Shown here: one piece after another, positions 1 to 8,598 of the stretch
Position numbering within the stretch: position 1 is the first letter of the stretch
How the letters are laid out: every line of letters starts with the position of its first letter
NCBI RefSeq assembly: GCF_000559025.1
Contig: NZ_JAAN01000010.1
Coordinates: forward strand, 124,001 to 188,000
From: Luteimonas huabeiensis HB2
Lineage (GTDB): Bacteria > Pseudomonadota > Gammaproteobacteria > Xanthomonadales > Xanthomonadaceae
Reading direction: 5' to 3'
Length of the DNA: 64,000 nucleotides
Position numbers and translations under genes: made by a program
The notes under the pieces: model-generated
What the model was told of the DNA's origin: nothing
The model's input: the letters and a program-made list of their open reading frames with translations, nothing else
Databases searched by the model: none

Positions 1-2
1 GC

Positions 3-1010
3 GAGGCCGCGGCCGACATCCTGAAGCGCGCGCGCGAACTGCGGCCGCAGGCGCGCCTCGACGGCGTCACCGTGCAACCGATGATCGTCAAGCCGAAGGC
101 GCGCGAGCTGATCTGCGGCATCGCCGACGACGCCACCTTCGGCCCGGTGATCGTGTTCGGCCGCGGCGGCACCGCGGTCGAGGTCATCGACGACAAGGCG
201 CTGGCGCTGCCGCCGCTGGACCTGCGGCTGGCCCACGAACTGATCGGGCGCACCCGCGTCTCGCGCATCCTGCGCGCCTATCGCGACGTGCCCGCGGCCG
301 ACCTCGACGCGGTGGCGCTGGTGCTGGTCAAGCTGGCGCAGCTGGCCGCCGATCTGCCGCAGGTGCGCGAGCTCGACATCAACCCGCTGCTGGCCGACCG
401 CGACGGCGTGGTGGCGGTGGACGCGCGCGTGCGCATCGCGCCCTCGGTGCCGCTGCACAAGGGCCCCGGCCACCCGCGCTTCGCGGTGCGGCCGTATCCC
501 AAGGAATGGGAGCGCATGGTGACGCTGGCCGACGGCAAGCGCGCCTTCGTACGCCCGGTGCGGCCCGAGGACGAGGCGATGTTCCGCGCCTTCTTCGAAC
601 GCGTCACCGCCGAGGACCTGCGCCTGCGCTTCTTCAGCGCGGTGCGCCACTTCACCCACGAGTTCATCGCACGGCTGACCCAGCTCGACTACGCGCGCGC
701 GATCGCGCTGGTGATGATCGACCCGGACAGCGGCGAGATGCTGGGCGCGGTGCGCCTGCTCGCCGACGCCGACTACGACCGCGGCGAGTACGGCATCCTG
801 GTGCGCTCCGACCTCAAGGGCCAGGGCATCGGCTGGCTGCTGATGCGGATCATGATCGAGTACGCGCACTGGCTGGAGCTGCGCGTGGTGGAAGGCCAGG
901 TACTGCGCGAGAACCGCACCATGATCGGCATGTGCCGGCAGCTCGGCTTCCAGGTCGAGCCCGACCCGGACGACGCCACGCTGGTGCGGGTCACGCTGCC
1001 GGTGCAGTAG
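3..1010 (+). CDS. Acyl-CoA synthetase (NDP-forming)/GNAT protein acetyltransferase, C-terminal part
   Basis: The gene enters from before the window, so only its last ~335 residues are visible. The first ~140 residues match the ATP-grasp end of ADP-forming acyl-CoA synthetases (MIVKPKARELICGIADD, FGRGGTAVEV, ELDINPLLAD). A GNAT acetyltransferase domain follows (AFVRPVRPEDEAMFRAFFER, then the acetyl-CoA loop SDLKGQGIGWLLM). This synthetase-like plus GNAT layout is that of Pat/YfiQ protein lysine acetyltransferases, in which the synthetase half is usually regulatory; that role is inferred from the family. The start and any CoA-binding domain lie upstream. The gene is followed by a repeat-rich intergenic region. 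Confidence 0.9.
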   Translation, partial: EAAADILKRARELRPQARLDGVTVQPMIVKPKARELICGIADDATFGPVIVFGRGGTAVEVIDDKALALPPLDLRLAHELIGRTRVSRILRAYRDVPAADLDAVALVLVKLAQLAADLPQVRELDINPLLADRDGVVAVDARVRIAPSVPLHKGPGHPRFAVRPYPKEWERMVTLADGKRAFVRPVRPEDEAMFRAFFERVTAEDLRLRFFSAVRHFTHEFIARLTQLDYARAIALVMIDPDSGEMLGAVRLLADADYDRGEYGILVRSDLKGQGIGWLLMRIMIEYAHWLELRVVEGQVLRENRTMIGMCRQLGFQVEPDPDDATLVRVTLPVQ

Positions 1011-1014
1011 GGCT

Positions 1015-1072
1015 GGGGGCCAGAGGCCAGAGGCCAGAGGCCAGGGGTCGGAGGCGAGGCCAGGGGGCTGGG
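1015..1072. repeat. GGCCAGA-type low-complexity intergenic repeat
   Basis: Imperfect tandem copies of a GGCCAGAG/GGCCAGGGG unit begin just after the stop of the acetyltransferase gene. The same family recurs in the opposite orientation at 1302-1349, as an inverted pair at 48418-48520, and at 56515-56550. The function is unknown. It behaves like a short dispersed intergenic repeat. Confidence 0.6.
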
Positions 1073-1137
1073 CTGTCTCTACGTTCCTGGTGCGAAAAGC
1101 CGCTTTCCTCCGTCTGCGGGGACCGTGCTTGTTTTTC

Positions 1138-1246
1138 CTTCCCCCGCAAGCGGGGACATGCTTTCTTTCCCTTCCCCCGCAAGCGGGGCCGCGCTGTTTT
1201 TCCCTTCCCCCGCTTGCGGGGGAAGGTGCCGAAGGCGGATGGGGGC
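1138..1246. repeat. REP-like palindromic repeat cluster (three copies)
   Basis: There are three copies of a short palindrome with core CCCCCGCAAGCGGGG, at 1138-1155, 1171-1188 and 1204-1225. The last is in the form CCCCCGCTTGCGGGGG and is followed by a tail (ggtgccgaaggcggatgggg) that is repeated exactly at 29230-29250. Clusters of the same element lie at 2812-2929 and 29210-29283, always after the ends of genes. This resembles the REP elements common in Xanthomonadaceae, which can act as transcript-end hairpins. Confidence 0.75.
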
Positions 1247-1279
1247 GCTTTTGGACCTCCGCGGCGTACCCCACCCGCC

Positions 1280-1624
<345 letters not shown>

Positions 1625-1695
1625 TCAAGGGGCGCGGGGCGTCACCGATGAACGTCGCGCGGCCGTCGCGACGGGGGCGACGACCGCGGCGGATA

Positions 1696-2778
1696 ATGCG
1701 GGCCGTGCGCAAGATCCTCCACATCGACATGGATGCCTTCTACGCCTCGGTTGAGCAGCGCGACGACCCGTCGCTGCGCGGGCGTCCGGTGGTGGTGGCC
1801 TGGCGCGGCCAGCGCTCGGTGGTCTGCGCGGCCTCCTACGAGGCGCGGTGCTTCGGCGTACGCTCGGCGATGCCGGCGCTGCGCGCCGAGCGGCTGTGCC
1901 CGGACGCGGTGTTCGTGCCGCCGGACTTCCCGCGCTACAAGGCGGTGTCGCGGCAGGTGCGCGCGATCTTCCACGACTACACCGACTTGGTGGAGCCGCT
2001 GTCGCTCGACGAGGCCTACCTGGACGTCACCGCGCCCAGGATCGCCTCGCCCAGCGCGACCGAGACCGCGCAGCGCATCCGCGCGCGGATCCGCGAGGAG
2101 ACCGGGCTGACCGCCTCGGCCGGGGTGGCGCCCAACAAGTTCCTGGCCAAGATCGCCTCCGACTGGAACAAGCCCGACGGCCTGTTCGTGGTCAAGCCGG
2201 CCCGGGTCGATGCCTTCCTCGCCACGTTGCCGGTGGCGCGCATCCCCGGGGTGGGGCGGGTGATGCAGGCGCGGCTGCGCGAGCTTGGCGTGGAGACCGT
2301 GGCCGAGCTGCGCGCGTTGCCGCTGGAGGAACTGACGCGCCGCTTCGGCAGTTTCGGCCGGCGTCTTCACGAACGCGCCCGCGGCATCGACGAGCGGCCG
2401 GTGGAACCGGACCAGCCGGTGCAGTCGATCTCCTCCGAGGACACCTTCGCCGAGGATCTGCCGCTGGAGGCGCTGGAGCCGGCGATCCGCGCGCTGGCGG
2501 CCAAGACCTGGGCGGCGACCGCGCGCACCGAGCGCGTCGGCCGCACCGTGGTGCTGAAGCTCAAGACCGCGCAGTTCCGCATTCTCACCCGCAGCCTGAC
2601 CCCGGAAACGCCGCCGCGCTCGGCCGAGGAACTGGCCGCGATCGCCTGCGCCCTGCGCGCGCGGGTGGACCTGCCGGCGTCCACCCGCTACCGGCTGGCC
2701 GGGGTCGGCCTGTCGGGTTTCCGCGACCGCGACGAACTGGCCGCGCAGCACGACCTGTTCGCGGCGCCGGCGCCGTAG
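1696..2778 (+). CDS. dinB: DNA polymerase IV (Y-family translesion polymerase)
   Basis: 360 residues, the normal length for DinB. It performs error-prone bypass synthesis across lesions and interacts with the beta clamp. Visible motifs are KILHIDMDAFYASVEQ (catalytic Asp), YEARCFGVRSAMP, SLDEAYLDVT (catalytic Asp-Glu), the fingers/thumb and helix-hairpin-helix region VARIPGVGRVMQARLRELGV, and a little-finger domain from ~240. The ATG at 1696 was chosen. A GTG at 1705 (VRKILHID) fits the family N-terminus slightly better, and a GATAAT -10-like box at 1692-1697 would make that GTG a leaderless start. No LexA box was recognised. Confidence 0.95.
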   Translation: MRAVRKILHIDMDAFYASVEQRDDPSLRGRPVVVAWRGQRSVVCAASYEARCFGVRSAMPALRAERLCPDAVFVPPDFPRYKAVSRQVRAIFHDYTDLVEPLSLDEAYLDVTAPRIASPSATETAQRIRARIREETGLTASAGVAPNKFLAKIASDWNKPDGLFVVKPARVDAFLATLPVARIPGVGRVMQARLRELGVETVAELRALPLEELTRRFGSFGRRLHERARGIDERPVEPDQPVQSISSEDTFAEDLPLEALEPAIRALAAKTWAATARTERVGRTVVLKLKTAQFRILTRSLTPETPPRSAEELAAIACALRARVDLPASTRYRLAGVGLSGFRDRDELAAQHDLFAAPAP

Positions 2779-2811
2779 GGGGTATTGGCACCCAGCGTGC
2801 GAAAGACCGTG

Positions 2812-2929
2812 CTTCCCCCGCAAGCGGGGAGCATCCTGATTTTCCTTCCCCCGCAAGCGGGGGAGAAGGGACGGCATGCACCCGCTTGCGGGAGAAGGAA
2901 CAACGAGCACCCGCTTGCGGGAGATGGGA
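2812..2929. repeat. REP-like palindromic repeat cluster (four copies)
   Basis: Four copies of the CCCGCAAGCGGG palindrome, two in each orientation, lie between dinB and the DUF2218 gene. The genes on either side converge here, so the cluster probably also ends both transcripts. Confidence 0.75.
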
Positions 2930-3020
2930 CGAAATGCTGCCGCGTGCGCATGAGGGGGAAAGCTTCGGCGCCGCAGGCCGAATGTCGCGACACGCCCTGC
3001 GGCGTGCTCGCGCGCGGCGG

Positions 3021-3317
3021 CTATGCGCCGTGCGCGGTCCAGTCGAAGGCCAGGGTCTCGTTGCGGGCGAAGCGCTGCAGGTGGTTCTCGATGACCTGCT
3101 GCAGGCGCTCGCGCTGGGCGGGGTCGGCATGGCGCACCTCGATGCGCAGGCGCTCGCCCTCGACGCGGAAATCCGCGCCGCCGTCCTCGGCGAAGGGCAC
3201 GTAGGCGTGGGTCTCGTCGTCGCGGCGGATCTCGAACTTGTGGCGCCAGTGGTTGACCAGGGTGCGCAGCAGGCGCGGCGCGTCGTTGGAGGCGACGAGG
3301 GCGTGGGAGGCGGTCAT
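3021..3317 (-). CDS. DUF2218 domain-containing protein
   Basis: A 98-residue cytoplasmic protein that fills the DUF2218 family from end to end (ASNDAPRLLRTLVNHWRHKF near the N-terminus, FDWTAHG at the C-terminus). Members are small alpha/beta proteins, often near iron or siderophore genes; no reaction is established. It is a single gene convergent with dinB across the repeat cluster. Confidence 0.85.
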   Translation of the reverse strand: MTASHALVASNDAPRLLRTLVNHWRHKFEIRRDDETHAYVPFAEDGGADFRVEGERLRIEVRHADPAQRERLQQVIENHLQRFARNETLAFDWTAHGA

Positions 3318-3509
3318 GGGGGGGGCTCGGCGTTGTGGACCCGCCGACCATAGCGCGTCCGGCGCGGCGCGCCACCCCCCGCGTCCGCGAAGCTGCGTTG
3401 CGGATGCGGCGCTTGCCGCGCTGGCAGCCTTGCGCGCCGAGTGCCAAGGATTTTCGCCGCGATTGCGCTAGTTTCGGGCCGTCGATCATGCCTTTCGAGA
3501 GGAGCGACG

Positions 3510-3959
3510 ATGGAACCGATCCTGCAGGGTGCGCCGGCGGAACTGTGGCAGGCGCTGGTGCGCGACGGCTCGGCGCGCGGCGGCTGCCGCCTGGACGAGG
3601 CCAGCGAGAGCTACCTGGTGTTCGTATTGCTGCGCCACCAGCGCGACGGCCAGTTGCTGGCGCGCACCCAGGCGCTGGAATGGCTGCACGCGCAGGCGCA
3701 GACCGGCAGCGTGCGCACCGACGCCCTGCGCGACGTCGGCGACCGCTGCCTGCTGATCGCCGGGCTCTACCCGGCGCTGGCCGAGCGGCGCCGGGTGACG
3801 CTCGACTACTTCGTGGACCTGGGACGCGGCGCGTACCGTGAGGTCGCCGAAGCCAGCCGCAACGCCTACGGCGACCTGTTCGCGCAGCTCGCCGGTCGCT
3901 ACCGCGAACTGGTGCAGGCCCTGCGCGCGCTGCGCGAGGCGGCCGCGGCGCGCCCGTAG
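3510..3959 (+). CDS. Conserved hypothetical protein
   Basis: 149 residues, soluble and mostly helical by composition, with no signal peptide or membrane segment. I do not recognise the family. The start at 3510 is supported by GAGAGGAG eight bases upstream; a longer in-frame reading from 3441 lacks such a site. It lies 73 bp before gph on the same strand and may share its transcript. Visible features are an alternating Arg/Leu-rich helix pattern and a C-terminal ELVQALRALREAAAA helix. Confidence 0.75.
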   Translation: MEPILQGAPAELWQALVRDGSARGGCRLDEASESYLVFVLLRHQRDGQLLARTQALEWLHAQAQTGSVRTDALRDVGDRCLLIAGLYPALAERRRVTLDYFVDLGRGAYREVAEASRNAYGDLFAQLAGRYRELVQALRALREAAAARP

Positions 3960-4032
3960 CGTCGCCGCTGCGCTTCGCGCGGACGCGGGGCGGGTGCGAT
4001 CATGCGCGCCCCATCGCCGTCCGGAGCGTTCC

Positions 4033-4728
4033 GTGTCCTTCCCCTATCCCGCGGTGCTGTTCGACCTGGACGGCACGCTCGTCGACAGCGCCTCCGATAT
4101 CGCCGAGGCGGTGAACCGCCTGTTCGACGACCTGGGCGTGCCGCGCGTGCCGGAAGCCACCGTGCGCGGCTGGATCGGCGACGGCGCGCGCCAGTTGCTG
4201 GCCACCGCGCTGGCGCATGCCGGCAGCGACACGCCGGTGGACGCGGCGATGGACCGCTTCATGGTCCATTACGAGGCCTGCCTGTTGCGCGACGCGCGGC
4301 TGTATCCCGGCGTGGCCGAAACCCTCGCGGCGCTGCGCGCGCGCAGCGCGCGGCTGGGCGTGTGCACCAACAAGCCGGAGCGCTTCGTGCGACCGCTGCT
4401 GGCGGCGCTGGGGGTGTCCGACGCCATCGAGGCCTGCGTCGGCGGCGACAGCCTGCCCGAGCGCAAACCGAGCCCGCTGCCGCTGCTGCATCTGGCCGCC
4501 CGGCTCGGTCATCGGCCGGGCGAGTGCCTGATGGTCGGCGACTCGCGCACCGATTTCCTGGCCGCGCAGGCCGCCGGCATGCCGGTGGTGCTGGTCGCCT
4601 ACGGCTATCCGCGCGACTTCGACCTGCGCCGGGCCGGCGCGCTGGCGGTGCTGGAGCGCTTCGACGCGCTGCTGGAACTCGGGGCCGCGCCCGTCGCCGC
4701 AGGGACCGGCGCGGGCGCCGGCCGGTAG
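4033..4728 (+). CDS. gph: Phosphoglycolate phosphatase, HAD superfamily
   Basis: 231 residues. It hydrolyses 2-phosphoglycolate, which arises from repair of 3'-phosphoglycolate DNA ends. HAD motif I is FDLDGTLVDS (nucleophile and acid Asp), motif II lies in VCTNKP, motif III is the Lys in ERKPSPLPL, and motif IV is MVGDSRTDFLAA. The helical cap between motifs I and II has the usual Gph length. The start is a GTG (VSFPYPAVLFDLDG), because the upstream in-frame sequence does not resemble the family. HAD paralogues with other sugar-phosphate substrates cannot be excluded. Confidence 0.9.
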   Translation: MSFPYPAVLFDLDGTLVDSASDIAEAVNRLFDDLGVPRVPEATVRGWIGDGARQLLATALAHAGSDTPVDAAMDRFMVHYEACLLRDARLYPGVAETLAALRARSARLGVCTNKPERFVRPLLAALGVSDAIEACVGGDSLPERKPSPLPLLHLAARLGHRPGECLMVGDSRTDFLAAQAAGMPVVLVAYGYPRDFDLRRAGALAVLERFDALLELGAAPVAAGTGAGAGR

Positions 4729-4754
4729 CGCCCCGCGCGACGCCGCGCGGGGCG
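4729..4754. terminator. Hairpin between convergent gph and btuB
   Basis: A perfect 11-bp GC stem (CGCCCCGCGCG with its complement) and a 4-nt loop lie directly after the gph stop and before the btuB stop on the other strand. There is no T-tract, as in many high-GC terminators. It could serve both directions. Confidence 0.55.
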
Positions 4755-4762
4755 GGTGCCCG

Positions 4763-6607
4763 TCAGCGCGGCGCGTAGCGCACGGTCAGCGCGAACTCGC
4801 GGCCGGGCTGGTTGTACCAGTGCACGGTCTCGTACTCGCGATCGAACACGTTGCTCACGCGCCCCTGCAGCGTCCACGCCGGCGCCAGCGCGTACTCCAG
4901 GCGCAGGTCGGCGGTGGCATGGCCGCCCAGGCGGACGAGGTTGGCGGCGTCGTCGTAGCGGTGGCCGGCGCCGTTGACGGTCACGCCGAAGCGGAACGCG
5001 CCGAAGCCGCGGTCGAGGTCGATGCGGCCGGTGTTGCGCGCGCGGCGCGCCAGCAGCCTGTCGCGGTTGGGGCCGTCGCTGCGGTTGCGCGGGTCGACGT
5101 GGCTGAGCTGCGCCGACAGGTCCCAGCCGGCCAGCGCGATGCCGGCGGTGAGCTCGGCGCCGCGCAGGCGCGCCTCGTCCACGTTCTCCGGCCGCCAGGT
5201 CAGCGAGTCGAAGTTGATCAGATCGTCGACGTCGTTCTGGTACAGGTCCAGCGACCAGTGCCAGCCCGCGCGGGCCTGGGCGATGCCGAGGTTGAGGTTC
5301 TTGGACTCCTCGGGATCCAGAGCCGGGTTGCCGGAGAAGGGGTAGTAGAGGTCGTTGAAGCTCGGCGCGCGGAAGCCGGTGGCGTAGCTCGCGGTCAAGC
5401 GCAGGTCGTGGGCCAGGTCCATGCCCCAGCCGACGCTGCCGGTGGCGTGGCTGCCGAACTGCGCGTTGTCGTCGTTGCGCGCGCTGGCCTCGAAGCGGTG
5501 CGCGCCGAATTCGCCGCGCCAGCCGGCGAAGACGCCGAGGTTGCGGCGCGAGGTCAGGTCGTACTCGGTGCTGCCGTCGATGCGATCGTCGAGCCAGTCC
5601 ACGCCCGCCACCAGCGTCTGCGCCGGGGTGAGCGCCATGTCGCCCTGCACGCTGGCCTGATCGCGGCGGGTGCGCAGGCGGGCGACGAAGTCGCCGTCGA
5701 GGAAGTCGTCGGTCTCGTCGGTGCTGCGGCCGATGCTGGCCTGCAGGCCGAAGCCCGCGGCCAGGGCGTAGGCCAGCCGGGCGCCGGCGACCTGCTGCAC
5801 GGTCTCGGAATAATTGGCCCAGCTGCCGTCGTATTCGTTCTCGCCCTCAGCGCGCAGCAGGTGCGCGTCCAGGGTCCAGTCCTGGCCCAGGCGCAGGCCG
5901 CCGCGCACGCTGGCGGAGCGGTTGCGGTAGCCGTCGCGGTCGGGTTCCTCGGTGCCGCAGCCGCCGAAGGGCACGCTGGAGCCCCGGCAGGCGTCGATGC
6001 CGTCGGTGCGCTGGTAGGCGACGTCGGCGCCGAACCAGCCGCGGTCGCCGCCGCCGCCCAGGCCCGCCCCGGCCTCGCGCAGGCCGCGACTGCCGCCGCC
6101 GGCGTGCAAGCGCGGCCGCACGGGGCCGGCGTCGCGGCGGGTGAAGATCTGGATCACGCCGCCGATGGCGTCGGCGCCGTACAGGCTGGAGTGCGGCCCG
6201 CGCACGATCTCGATGCGCTCGATCTGCGCCACCGGGATGTCCTGCAGCGCCGGCAGGCCGGCGGTGGCCGAGCCGATGCGGATGCCGTCGATCAGCACCA
6301 GCACCTGGTTGGAGCCGGCGCCGCGCATGAACAGCGAGGTCTGCTTGCCGGCGCCGCCGGTGTTGGTCAGGTTGATGCCGGCGCGGCCGCGCAGCAGCTC
6401 GGGCAGGCTGGGCGCCTGGCTGCGCTCGATCTCGGCGCGGTCGATGACCTGGGCCGGCGAGATGCTGTCGGCCAGCGCGATGGGGGTGCGGGTACCGGTG
6501 ACGACGATCTCGTCCAGATCGACCGCGGCGCCGGCGGCGCGCGCGGACCACGGGGCGGACAGGGGAAGCGCGGCCGCGAGGGCCAGGACCAGGGGGCGGA
6601 ACTGCAT
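4763..6607 (-). CDS. btuB: TonB-dependent vitamin B12 receptor
   Basis: 614 residues, the usual BtuB length. It imports cobalamin across the outer membrane using TonB energy. Residues 1-24 are a signal peptide (MQFRPLVLALAAALPLSAPW), followed by a TonB box (DEIVVTGTRTP), a plug domain with GSNQVLVLIDGIRIG and IEIVRGPHSSLYGADAIGG, and a beta-barrel ending in the typical aromatic C-terminus (FALTVRYAPR). The start at 6607 has GGAGAG upstream. The cobalamin riboswitch in its leader fixes the substrate. No btuCDF or adenosylation genes are adjacent. Confidence 0.95.
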   Translation of the reverse strand: MQFRPLVLALAAALPLSAPWSARAAGAAVDLDEIVVTGTRTPIALADSISPAQVIDRAEIERSQAPSLPELLRGRAGINLTNTGGAGKQTSLFMRGAGSNQVLVLIDGIRIGSATAGLPALQDIPVAQIERIEIVRGPHSSLYGADAIGGVIQIFTRRDAGPVRPRLHAGGGSRGLREAGAGLGGGGDRGWFGADVAYQRTDGIDACRGSSVPFGGCGTEEPDRDGYRNRSASVRGGLRLGQDWTLDAHLLRAEGENEYDGSWANYSETVQQVAGARLAYALAAGFGLQASIGRSTDETDDFLDGDFVARLRTRRDQASVQGDMALTPAQTLVAGVDWLDDRIDGSTEYDLTSRRNLGVFAGWRGEFGAHRFEASARNDDNAQFGSHATGSVGWGMDLAHDLRLTASYATGFRAPSFNDLYYPFSGNPALDPEESKNLNLGIAQARAGWHWSLDLYQNDVDDLINFDSLTWRPENVDEARLRGAELTAGIALAGWDLSAQLSHVDPRNRSDGPNRDRLLARRARNTGRIDLDRGFGAFRFGVTVNGAGHRYDDAANLVRLGGHATADLRLEYALAPAWTLQGRVSNVFDREYETVHWYNQPGREFALTVRYAPR

Positions 6608-6792
6608 CGGAGCTCTCCATCCCGCGCGCCCACGCACGCGGTGTCGGTGGACGCCCGCGCGGGCGCGGGCTTGCGAGGGATTCGCAGCGGCGATCGGGCG
6701 CGGAAAGGAGGACCAAGGCGCACGGGCGGCCGGCCGGCATCGCCCACGCAGCCTCGACGCCCACCGCGTCGCAACCGCCCGGGCACGAGGCC

Positions 6793-7003
6793 CGGCTCCA
6801 GGCCGGTCTCCGGACTCGCGGGCGGGCCGGTCGGGACGACCGGCCCCGGCGCCGCGCCTTCCCATGGCCCGCTCGCGCGGAGACCACAGTGGCGGAGGCG
6901 GCGCCTCGGCTCGCTTACCGTTGCGGGGGCAGTGCCGGGCTGGCGGCGGGGTGTCCCCGCGGCGTCACCGGCTTCCCGTTTCAACCCGGGCTGGCCGGGT
7001 CAC
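6793..7003 (-). promoter_or_regulatory. Cobalamin (AdoCbl) riboswitch upstream of btuB
   Basis: Reading on the minus strand, the classic landmarks occur in order: GGGAAGCCGGTGA at the 5' side, ACTGCCCCCGCAACGGTAA (centred on 6915-6930), GCCACTGTGG (6884-6893), ATGGGAAGGCG (6855-6865), and the B12 box AGTCCGGAGACCGGCCT (6800-6816). Their spacing fits a full-length aptamer. About 190 nt separate it from the btuB start, so the expression platform probably blocks the ribosome binding site or forms a GC hairpin; which one cannot be decided by eye. Cobalamin should repress btuB. Confidence 0.93.
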
Positions 7004-7125
7004 CTGAAGCGCGGCGATTGTACGCGCTGGCGGGCGGCGGGGCGATTGACCCGGCCCGACGCCGCCTCGATACTCGCCGCGTCGCCCGGCACGGGCGCGT
7101 TGCGCGCGGCGCAGGGGGGGCGGGC

Positions 7126-7644
7126 ATGAGCCGGGAGGACATCGTCGCGATCGCCTCGCGACTGTTCGCGGTCTTCCTGGCGCTCGGCGTGGTCCGCCAT
7201 CTCGGCACCCTGATCATGACGGCGCGCACCCACGACATGTTCGGCTACTGGGCCGCGGTGCTGGCGCTGCCGCCGCTGCTGGCCGCGGTGCTGCTGTGGC
7301 GCTACCCGCTCGCGGTGGCCCGGAAGCTGCTGCCGGTCATGAAGGCGCCCGCCGCGCCGCTGGATGCGCGCTCGCAGACGGCGCTGGAGCTGGCGCTGAC
7401 CGCGATCGGCGTCTGGCTGCTGGCGCAGGGGCTGGTCGCGGCCAGCTACTGGGCGACCTTCCTGCTGCATCCGGGCGAAGCCCTGCGGGCGCATCCGCCG
7501 CTCGGGCCCTCGCAGCGCGCCGACATCGTGGCCACGCTCGTGGAGCTAGCGCTGGGCGCGTGGCTGGTGGCCGGCAGCCGCGGGCTGGGACGCGCGCTGC
7601 GGAGGTTGCGGGGGCGGCCGGAGGCGCCCGCGAGCGAGCCGTAG
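7126..7644 (+). CDS. Small integral membrane protein, uncharacterised
   Basis: 172 residues with about four hydrophobic segments (~6-28, 40-60, 86-108, 130-150) and an Arg-rich C-terminus (RALRRLRGRPEAPASEP). I recognise no family. It starts 120 bp beyond the 5' end of the btuB riboswitch and is divergent from btuB. The ATG at 7126 begins MSREDIVAIASRLF; longer readings would run through the riboswitch and are not believed. Confidence 0.75.
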   Translation: MSREDIVAIASRLFAVFLALGVVRHLGTLIMTARTHDMFGYWAAVLALPPLLAAVLLWRYPLAVARKLLPVMKAPAAPLDARSQTALELALTAIGVWLLAQGLVAASYWATFLLHPGEALRAHPPLGPSQRADIVATLVELALGAWLVAGSRGLGRALRRLRGRPEAPASEP

Positions 7645-7648
7645 GCGC

Positions 7649-7667
7649 GCCGCGCTTCGCGCGCGGC
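7649..7667. terminator. GC hairpin between convergent genes
   Basis: GCCGCGC pairs with GCGCGGC across a 5-nt loop, four bases after the membrane-protein stop and just before the end of the convergent TfoX-C gene. No T-tract is present. Confidence 0.4.
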
Positions 7668-7680
7668 TCCGCGGCCGGCG

Positions 7681-8052
7681 CTACTCGCGCCCGGGGGCGT
7701 CGGAATCCGGTTCGCCGGACGCGGGCGCGTCGTCGTCCTCGCGCATGTGGTGGGTCGTGGTCACCGGCGCGGCGGCGGGACGGCGCGGATCGGGCAGCAG
7801 CGCGATCGCGGCCTCGGCCTCGGCCACCAGTTGCTGGCGGCGCGCTTCCGGCACGTCCTGCCAGTGGCAGTCGAGCAGCGCGCCTTCCAGCGCGTAAAGC
7901 AGGTTGAAGCTGGGCCGGAAGCCGGCCCGGCGCACGCGCATGTAGGCATCGACCGGCCCCGCGCGCCGCAGGTCGTCCAGGGTGCGCAGGCCGACCTGGC
8001 GCAGCCAGGCGGCGGACTTGGGGCCGACGTTGCGCAGCTTGGCCGCGCTCAC
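7681..8052 (-). CDS. TfoX/Sxy C-terminal domain protein
   Basis: 123 residues. Residues ~3-85 match the TfoX C-terminal helix-hairpin-helix domain (KLRNVGPKSAAWLRQVGL, VRRAGFRPSFNLLYALEGAL, CHWQDVPEARRQQLVAEA). An acidic tail follows. The N-terminal TfoX domain is absent, as in many stand-alone members. The GTG start overlaps the stop of the upstream GAF gene (GTGA), so the two are translationally coupled. A competence role is known for Sxy but should not be assumed for this short form. Confidence 0.85.
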   Translation of the reverse strand: MSAAKLRNVGPKSAAWLRQVGLRTLDDLRRAGPVDAYMRVRRAGFRPSFNLLYALEGALLDCHWQDVPEARRQQLVAEAEAAIALLPDPRRPAAAPVTTTHHMREDDDAPASGEPDSDAPGRE

Positions 8053-8531
8053 CGCAGCGACGCCACGTAGATCCCGGCGAGCGCTTCCAGGCCGGCCTGG
8101 TCCTCGGCGTCGAAGCGCGCCGGGCGCGGACTGTCCAGGTCGAATACGCCGATCAGCCGCTCGCCGTCCAGCAGCGGCACCACCAGTTCGGAGTGCGACG
8201 CGGCATCGCAGGCGATGTGATCGGCGACGGCGTGCACGTCGTCCACGCGCTGGGTGCTGCGGGTGCGCGCCGCGGCGCCGCAGACGCCGCGGTCGAGCGG
8301 GATGCGCACGCACGCCGGCAGGCCCTGGAACGGCCCGACCACCAGCTCGCGGCCGTCGTAGAAATAGAAGCCCACCCAGTTGAGGTCGGGCAGCGCATGG
8401 GTGACCAGCGCGCAGAGGTTGGCGGCGTTGGCCACGCGGTCGCGCTCGCCGGCCAGCAGCGCGCGCGCCTGCCCGGCCAGCTGCGCGTACTGCTCGGGCT
8501 TGCTGCCGTTCAATGGTTGGGAAGCGAACAT
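8049..8531 (-). CDS. msrC: GAF-domain free methionine-(R)-sulfoxide reductase
   Basis: 160 residues, one GAF domain. It reduces free methionine-R-sulfoxide in the cytoplasm. The three family cysteines are present: ACVRIPLDRGVCG (two) and HIACDAASHSELVVPLLDG (one). The C-terminal signature DLDSPRPARFDAEDQAGLE also fits. The start at 8531 was chosen because residue 1 aligns with the family (MFASQPL). A TACACT box at 8544-8539 ends 7 nt before the ATG, suggesting a leaderless transcript. It is coupled to the downstream TfoX-C gene and divergent from bioD. Confidence 0.9.
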   Translation of the reverse strand: MFASQPLNGSKPEQYAQLAGQARALLAGERDRVANAANLCALVTHALPDLNWVGFYFYDGRELVVGPFQGLPACVRIPLDRGVCGAAARTRSTQRVDDVHAVADHIACDAASHSELVVPLLDGERLIGVFDLDSPRPARFDAEDQAGLEALAGIYVASLR

Positions 8532-8598
8532 GGCCGGGAGTGTAGCAATCGTGCCGCGCGCCCGTGCGCGGCATCCCGCGATCGCGGAGAATCGCGCC

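Noticed and set aside
6608..6887. An upstream extension of btuB and other short frames across its leader
   Set aside because: They run through the cobalamin riboswitch. BtuB's signal peptide begins at 6607 with a ribosome binding site.
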